NCBI GenBank assembly: GCA_016808115.1 | Contig: JAEQBH010001513.1 | Coordinates: 310,001-374,000, forward strand | DNA: 64,000 bases | Direction: 5' to 3' | Source: Tetrastigma voinierianum | Lineage: Eukaryota > Streptophyta > Magnoliopsida > Vitales > Vitaceae | Shown here: piece by piece, positions 58,341-64,000 of the stretch | Layout: every line of letters starts with the position of its first letter | How positions within the stretch are numbered: the first letter of the stretch is position 1 | Translations under genes and position numbers: made by a program | The notes under the pieces: generated by a model | The model's input: only the letters and a program-made list of their open reading frames with translations | Database searches by the model: none | What the model was told of the DNA's origin: nothing

Positions 58341-59661
58341 AACTAGCCCAGCCCACCAAATTTTCTCATCCTTCTACTCCCGCTTCACATAGATTTGAGG
58401 ATGAGGTTCCACCCTCGACTACTTGAGGAAATATCACTTCCTTTATTGCTTCGCCCAAACCCCATTGAGGACAATGAAAAATTCAGTTGGGGGGAGAGTT
58501 AATGAAGGAAGTGTCGTTTATGTTTTTAGCAAATATGTTTTGTTTATTTGAATGGCTTGCTAGTTAGTTTTTTTTTTTACATTACATGTATATGCTTTTA
58601 GTTTTCAACACATGCTTTAGTTATTGTTTATAATTTCTCATTTACAAACATTTTTTTTTTGTAATGCTCAATTTACTATATGAGAAATTGAAGTCTTGTC
58701 CCAATGTCATGGATGCTAGAATGGTGTTATGCTTAGTCAAAGCACGAACCGCTGGTTCTTCGCTCTTCAACCTTACTTCTTTCACTTTGAACTAACCACA
58801 CACTGTGCACATTAGCTTTCAATTTTAAGCTGAAAAACTGCCTTGCCTCCCAATCCTTGCAAAAGTCCGACCTAGTACCTTTAACCACCTTTAATTAGGT
58901 CGAGACCCCTGAATAAAAGATTAATGAGTCTTTAAAAAAAGAAAAGAAAAAAAAAAATTTGTGACACTTGCCTTGAAACCCTAGCACGGTCCGAGGGGTA
59001 TATGGAGAAAGTCTTTAAAGCTTGGTGCCCTAAACCAACTAGTTGGGAGTCACCGACTTTATTGCTCGTTAAACGGGTGGATAGGTGGAGTTTAGCAATT
59101 TGTAGGTGTTGGAGTTTCGAGCTTATTATTAAAAGTCCGGGGTAAAACCTGAAGAGTTAGTGGTTGAGAAATCCTCATGACTTGATGCCCTAAACCTTAA
59201 TTAGTTAGGAGTCATCGGTGAACCCGTTACATGGACAATTGTAAATTCGATTCCCTCGGCATTGCACCCCTACAACACAAAAAGAGTTGTGAAATAAAAT
59301 GGGGTCTTTAACTGTTGAGGTTAGTTAGTTTTCTAGGTATAGAAAAGAGCTAGGTTGGGGGGGGGGGGAGGAGAACAGTTTGGTAGACTATTTTTGAAAA
59401 CTAATCAAGTTAACACTTAGGTTTTTGTGGAAGGTTTAAGATTGGTTCTCCAGGAGTTGACACTGTTTTGATACTTGAATTTTCATAGCACACACTCTTC
59501 CTGAGATAGTCCATGGGTAGGATTTTGGTGACTCTTGTTTAAAGTTGGGCATTATCCCCTCATTTTTGTAAAACCATTTTTGTGGATATATAGTTCATCT
59601 TGCTTTTTGATTGCTTTCTTCTTCTTTCATCATATGGATTAGTAATGTCGGTAATGGGGAG
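58341..59661 (+). other. 3' UTR of element E with duplicated module and extra purine tract
   Basis: GTTGGGGGGAGAG at about 58487 is a polypurine tract 1.17 kb upstream of the one at the LTR (GTAATGGGGAG, 59651-59661). Modules at about 59018-59090 (GGTGCCCTAAACC, then TTGGGAGTCACCGA) and 59185-59250 (GATGCCCTAAACCTTAATTA, then GAGTCATCGGTG) are related to each other and to modules in C and D. A G12 run lies near 59358. No gene. Confidence 0.6.
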
Positions 59662-61932
59662 TGATTACTACCCAAATAAAGGTTGTTCCACATCCGAATG
59701 ACTCGGGTTTTGAGCAATTTTTGCGTAGTAATAAGCCAAATTGACCCAGTTGGCACGTTAAGGACCTAGAAATGCTTATGATCAAATTTTATGGCAATTT
59801 TTATAGTTTTCACAGGATATATATCTTGAAGATAAGTGACGCACTGGAAAGACGTAAGAAATCAATTGAACTTTCGTAGTTGTATAACGAGAAGGCGGTG
59901 TTAAAAACAGAGAACAATTTCGCAAGGGTTGCAGAATTTTGCAACCCTTGTGAAATTTCGCAGGCTTGCCATCCTTTTCTTGACTTTTTTTCTCTCACTT
60001 TTGTAATTTGCATTGTTTTGGTGGTATATAATACCCAAAGAACACTTTGTAAAGGATCTAACTTTTGATTATTGAATTTATGGGAGGCTTGTTGAACAAG
60101 CTCTCATTTTCTTTCATTTTCTTTTATTTTCTCATTAGCCAAACACCCTCTGAGGATGACAACTCAAAGAATGAGTGGCTAAACCCCCTCCTTCCTTGAA
60201 GTAAAGGGCACGGGGCAAAGGAACCTAAGGCAAAGGAAGGGTTCTCATGTTTTCAACGCAAGTATTCACTGACATTTATGTGTTTTCCTTAAACTCTAGG
60301 TTTAGATCCCTTTGAGTCACCTTGAATAGCCAATACTTGGTAAGCTTTCAGAATGTGAGGAAAAGACTCAAGAAACCCTCATTTTCCCTGGGAACCTAAG
60401 CCCAATGGCCTAACACTTCAAGGATTTCTATTTTATATTTTAAATTATTTTTCTTTTAGTTTTCACCATAAAAATCCACTCTTTTATAAATAAACTCAAA
60501 ATCCAAATGAATTCACCAAATAAACTTCACCTGTCATATTTACACAAAGAAAAACCCATCTCTATGGATCGATCCTAGAGCCGTTAGGTATATAGTAGCA
60601 ATGCTACTAGAGGATTTCAGGCCCAACAAGGTTATTTTCAACCCTTGTTTATAAAGTGTGTTTTGAGCACTTTTTGTGTACTAATCGACTTAATTAACCC
60701 GATTGGCACATTTAGGTCCTGGTTATACTAGTGATCGCATTTTGTGGAAAATTTTGTAGTTTTTGCAAGCTAACTGCCCCAAAAATTATTAAGTCAGCTC
60801 AAGCAGAAGAAGCCAAGATGAACTCAGAGCTGCAGTTCAGAAACCAGAAGAAAAGAGAAGTAGAAACCAGAAGAAACACACTGCGAAATTTCGCAACCTA
60901 AGAAATTGTTTCACCTTTTTTACTCATTTTTGACCAATTTTTGTATTTTTCTTTAATCACCCTTCATGTAATAGTGGGTAGTTCATATATTTTTGAAAAT
61001 TTTCTTTTCCTGGGCAGTATATAAGCCCCCAGACAAGACTTTGTACAATCATCTTGATCATCAATACATTTTTCTAGGCGGGAATTTTTCCCTCTTCTCC
61101 TAGTTTCTCTCATTTTCTCACTCACTACAAACATCTCTGAGTATGACAACCTCAAAGGACGGGTGGCTAAAACTCCCTTCTCATCCTGAAGAGAAGGTTA
61201 CCTGAGGAGGGTTCAAAGGGTTATGAGGTTTCATAGTTCTCAACGTTGTGTAATTACAGTCATTGAAGTTTCCTTCAACCTCAGGGTTCAAATCCCTAAG
61301 ATGCACTAATAACCTCCGTACTTAGCAATCTTAGGATTCAAAGTGGATTCTTATTGCTAGATCCACTGAGATTCATTAGTTGCCATTTATTAGTCACTGT
61401 AAGATGGGTCAAGGAGATAGGTTTCACTGTCATAGGCCATTAATGCTCAATAATTGCCATATCTCAGAAGGAAATTTACTAGGGTTCAGTTTTTATGGCC
61501 AAATGAAGATCCGGTTCGGGAGATGACTATAGGTCATCCTCCCCAACACGAGGAAAAGGGACTCGAGAACCCCTCAATAGCCTTTAGAACCTAAATCCAG
61601 TAGCCTGACACTTCAAGGAGTTTTCTTTTATATTTTACTTCATTTCATTTTTAGTTTTCCACCACCAAAATCCACTATTTTTACAAAACTCCCAAATCCA
61701 AATCAAGTTTACCATTTTGAACCAACTGTAAGTCACCTCACAAAGAAAACCCATCCCTGTGTTCAACCCTAGAGCCACTATGCTGTAGTAGCTAGACTAC
61801 AGCAGTTGGAGGAATTAGGTTTATAAATTTTTTTGATTCCGGACCACCTCCGTGCACACGAATCAGGTAGTATGAGGTATTAGGTTATTAATTTTGTTGA
61901 TTTACAATACCCAACGGGCTACATGCGATTCA
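59662..61932 (+). repeat. 3' LTR of element E, split by F
   Basis: Runs 59662 to about 60612 and resumes at 61866-61932. It starts TGATTACTACCC and ends GCGATTCA followed by the target duplication. A 16-bp inverted repeat (59917-59932 and 59941-59956, 15 of 16 pairs, 8-base loop) holds the ATTTCGC motif. TATATAATAC follows at about 60026. Confidence 0.8.
60613..61865 (+). mobile_element. Solo LTR F inside the 3' LTR of E
   Basis: This block interrupts the 3' LTR of E; the text after it (GTAGTATGAGGTATTAGG) matches 55511 on. Its end (ATAAATTTTTTTGATTCCGG to CACGAATCA) matches the LTR end of element C. It has a perfect TGCGAAATTTCGCA palindrome (60882-60895) and TATATAAGCCCC at 61018-61029. 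The first bases are changed from the usual TGATTAGTGC, so the start is approximate, and no clean duplication is seen. Confidence 0.7.
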
Positions 61933-61937
61933 GGATG

Positions 61938-62470
61938 ATAACAAACGACCTGGGTGAATGGAAACTAAACAATGAAGGGCATGTAGTGCACTTCAAGGCC
62001 AAACATTTGGTCTACATCCCCAAATTATGGCATCACTTCATCACATCCCTTCTCATCCTGATGACCAATGTGTGTGAAGTGACGACCAAGAGGGCCTTGC
62101 TTAATTATGCTATAATTTAGGACATTCCTTTTGATGTCAACCAGGTTATAGAGGATTTAATCCAATATAAAAAAGATGCTCAGATGAACCTCGGGCACCC
62201 CTTTCTTATTTACGGACTATTCAAGAAAGTCGGGGTGCCCTTAGAGGACAATGAGGCTTGGATACACCCAATCAAGGTGATAGTGGTTAAGAAAGACAAA
62301 TAGGGTGTACCAAGGCTAGAGGAAGTTTATGATTACGACAATGAACCCTCAGTCCCCACCCCCACCACCATCACATGAGGAGGAGCCTTTCAGTCATTCT
62401 TCTACACTCGAGGACTAGATCCATGACTTGACCGTAGGATTTGATGCCTATTGGGATGAGACCCAGGAAC
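61938..62470 (+). pseudogene. ORF3 of A, segment 2
   Basis: After the target duplication of E the ORF3 reading continues with ITNDLGEWKLNNEGHVVHF, then AKHLVYIPKLWHHFITSLL, a VTTKRALLNYAII phrase, a stop at 62118, and VNQVIEDLIQYKKDAQ with GHPFLIYGLFKKVGVPLED. These phrases (WHHF, then RALL.YAI and GLFKKVGVP) are the second half of the plant transposon protein-like domain. A Pro-rich tail and a FDAYWDE remnant reach about 62460. Stops at 62118, 62301 and later break it. The sequence then changes to element H. Confidence 0.7.
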
Positions 62471-62479
62471 ACATTTTCA

Positions 62480-62964
62480 ATTGAACTTGTCAATCACTAA
62501 GGCTATGAGGAAATTGAACTTGTCATTCCAAACCAAAACATTTTCAATTCTTATCAGCGGATGATGCTCTTCAACTTGCCTCATTTCCATTGTTTGCTCT
62601 TCCTCAATAGCACAATCATTATTTTTCTCCTCAACCAATGTAGGTTCTTGGATATCTTCTTTCAAATTATGAAACACCAAGTTACATTCTCTAATGTCCT
62701 CTTCTAGCAAGGCATAAATCCTTTCATTATCAACAAGTTGCTGGATTTTCTCTTGATAAATGTAACTTGTTGCTCAAGAAATTTTCTTTTCCTCATGACA
62801 GCAATTGAGCTGAGAGTGAGGACCTCCATTGTAGTGACATATTTGGGTGCTCCTTGAGTTTGTTGATTAATGAGGCTGATGAGAGCTTTAATCTTCTTCT
62901 CAAGTGCGAATAGGCGTTCATCTACTGATAAACTATTCATTTTTGCAAAGCACCTATAGAACAT
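62480..62964 (-). pseudogene. N-terminal ORF fragment of H
   Basis: Minus-strand frame from 62964 has FALEKKIKALISLINQQTQ, a coiled-coil-like helix, then FLEQQVTFIKRKSS. A frame change near 62705-62740 joins it to the next frame (62710-62480) with EEDIRECNLVFHNLKEDIQE and an acidic stretch. Its place after the primer sites suggests the start of gag or an ORF upstream of it. I do not recognise a domain. It is truncated at the junction with A. Confidence 0.5.
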
Positions 62965-63145
62965 TATAAAATAAAAGAAAACAAAAGAAATATACTAAAT
63001 CTAATAAAATAAAAAGTAAGAAATATATCTATAATAGAAAATATACAAATAAGAAACTCAAATAAAAGAAAAGAAAATGGTTAGGGCTCAAATTAGCATG
63101 TTCCCTTTTTATTGGAAAATTGATCTATAAACCTCTTGCTTCGAT

Positions 63146-63345
63146 CCTTGGTAACGCCAAAAACTTGTTGACCAAAAAAACTAGGTGACCAAATTTCTGA
63201 CACGGCTACCAGAAGACTAACTAAAGTCCTAGGCAACGGTGCCAAAAACTTGTTAACCAAAAAAACTTGTTGACCAAATTTTTGACACGGCTACAAGAAG
63301 ACTAACCAAAGTCCTCGGAAATGGGCGCCAAAAACTTGTTGACCA
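63146..63345 (-). repeat. Three tandem primer-site and leader units of H
   Basis: The complement of the primer site occurs at 63146 (CCTTGGTAACGCCAAAAACT), 63228 (CCTAGGCAACGGTGCCAAAA) and 63313 (CCTCGGAAATGGGCGCCAAA), 82 and 85 bp apart, each followed by CTTGTTGACC-like text. Between them is a related spacer with GACACGGCTAC and AGAAGACTAAC. The third unit lies next to the LTR. Confidence 0.85.
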
Positions 63346-64000
63346 ATTTTTGTATAGACCAAATATGTTTATTTTTGTTTTATCTCTGAAATACCGAACA
63401 ACAGTGCTGCCTAGAAATTCTCACTTGTTTTGGGACTAAAATTTATGGTGTTTCTTTTTCTCTCTTTGAAACATGATAAAAAAAATGCAGATTGGTCTGA
63501 AAAGATAAATCGTTGCAAGTGCACAGGTCGTACAAGTAATAAAGTGGATAATTAAGTCCGAGTTATTGTTCCCATAGAGATCGATAAGAAAATCTATAGA
63601 TTATCTACCCCTATTACTTCAGGTCCTTACTATTTGAACTTCAAATTTCTAAAGATTGTAATTAAACTAAAACTGAAATGTAGAGACTGAAATAACAAAA
63701 TGAAAACAGTAAAAATATACTGAAATAACATAATTGCTAAAATGTAATCCAAACACTGGGAATGGATCAGTGTTCTGATCATAATTCTGCAGCAGGTTCT
63801 TTAAAACATATATTTGTCATGGGTTTGAATCCTAAACTTGTTCAAGAGAAAGGTAGAAGGTAGTATAGTTTGGATTCCTCCATACACTATATATTTCAGT
63901 AATTAGAGAACCATATTCATTTTCTGGACAAATGGGTCTAATTAGTTACTTGTAATAATTTGACCCTCTTTAAGATCTGATCGTTTTTCTTTTCCAATAC
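63340..64000 (-). repeat. 5' LTR of H, partial
   Basis: Minus strand ends ATTGGTCA, followed by ACAAGTTTTTGGCGCC. The LTR start is beyond the right edge. No TATA box or palindrome cluster is seen in the visible part, which fits it being the end of the LTR. Confidence 0.65.

Larger units (their letters stand above)
54334..61932 (+). mobile_element. Non-autonomous gag-protease element E
   Basis: Inserted in ORF3 of A with the exact duplication GGATG (54329-54333 and 61933-61937). LTRs: 54334-55567, and 59662 to 61932 split by solo LTR F. Both start TGATTACTACCC. Inside are a primer-like site, gag and a protease region; no RT, RNase H or integrase follows before the polypurine tract, so E needs another element's enzymes. 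It is related to C and D by LTR, leader and 3' UTR. Confidence 0.85.
3961..62480 (+). mobile_element. Athila-type Ty3/gypsy element A (outermost, interrupted)
   Basis: A begins with TGATGAGTGCC at 3961 and has a 5' LTR, primer site, gag, pol and ORF3 in the order known for Athila-type elements. Its sequence is split by later insertions: 5949-7040, 7132-24946, 25252-33655, 36268-52915 and 54334-61932. Three of these have exact 5-bp target duplications inside A (CTATG, CCTCA, GGATG), and the reading of A resumes in the expected domain after each. The piece 52916-54333 has no matching junction but carries ORF3, which resumes at 61938. No 3' LTR is seen; minus-strand element H adjoins at about 62480. 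Confidence 0.8.
62480..64000 (-). mobile_element. Minus-strand Athila/Tat-type element H, cut by window end
   Basis: The order on the minus strand is LTR end (64000 down to 63340), tandem primer sites (63345-63146), leader, then an ORF start at about 62964-62480. The plus strand at about 63510-63580 (GCAAGTGCACAGG, CGTACAAGTAATAAAGTGGA) is the complement of the standard LTR end of this group. Its remaining internal sequence is absent to the left, where ORF3 of A is met at about 62480. Confidence 0.7.

Noticed and set aside
1..64000. tRNA, rRNA or single-copy host genes
   Set aside because: No cloverleaf, rRNA core sequence or host protein domain was recognised; primer sites explain the short tRNA-complementary matches.

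Overview
The window is plant nuclear DNA made almost entirely of nested LTR retrotransposons, as in pericentromeric heterochromatin of a seed plant. Evidence: Ty3/gypsy gag-pol remnants of the Athila/Tat type, tRNA-Asp-like primer sites (TGGCGCCGTTGCCGGGG), polypurine tracts, LTRs starting TGATGAG or TGATTA, a chromovirus-like LTR starting TGTAAC and ending GTTACA, and a Copia tail. I saw no host protein gene, tRNA or rRNA. The species cannot be named from this sequence.

Layout. The left edge (1-3960) holds a Copia tail, the 3' LTR of a minus-strand element (R0) and a plus-strand LTR (R1). From 3961 to about 62480 runs one old Athila-type element (A), split by later insertions: an unclassified insert (5949-7040), element B (7132-24946, target duplication CTATG), solo LTR K1 (25252-33655, duplication CCTCA), element G (36268-52915) and element E (54334-61932, duplication GGATG). 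These carry their own insertions: C (minus) in the 3' LTR of B, D (minus) in K1, K2 in G and solo LTR F in the 3' LTR of E. Minus-strand element H runs off the right end. A therefore keeps its gag near 5.4-5.9 kb, pol at 7.05 kb, 24.95 kb and 33.7-36.2 kb, and a third ORF (ORF3) at 53.9 and 61.9 kb.

Coding state. Only B and A keep recognisable protease-RT-RNase H-integrase series, both broken by stops and frameshifts. G occurs as LTR-internal-LTR-internal and both internal regions lack RT and most of RNase H. C, D and E carry gag, protease or unknown ORFs but no RT or integrase, so they look non-autonomous. Some frame breaks may be assembly errors, because paired LTRs differ in a patchy way.

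Main observation. Nearly every LTR carries a cluster of short palindromes just upstream of its TATA box, and the palindrome is family specific: TGGYGCCTTGGCRCCA at an exact 30-bp period (R0), TGTCGCGACA (R1, G), AACGTCGCGACGTT (A), GGTACC (B, K1, K2) and GCGAAATTTCGC (C, D, E, F). In A, B and G the same palindrome recurs inside the element downstream of pol; in A and B this is upstream of ORF3. I infer a shared recognition system linking LTR and internal promoters, perhaps read by an element-encoded or host DNA-binding factor.
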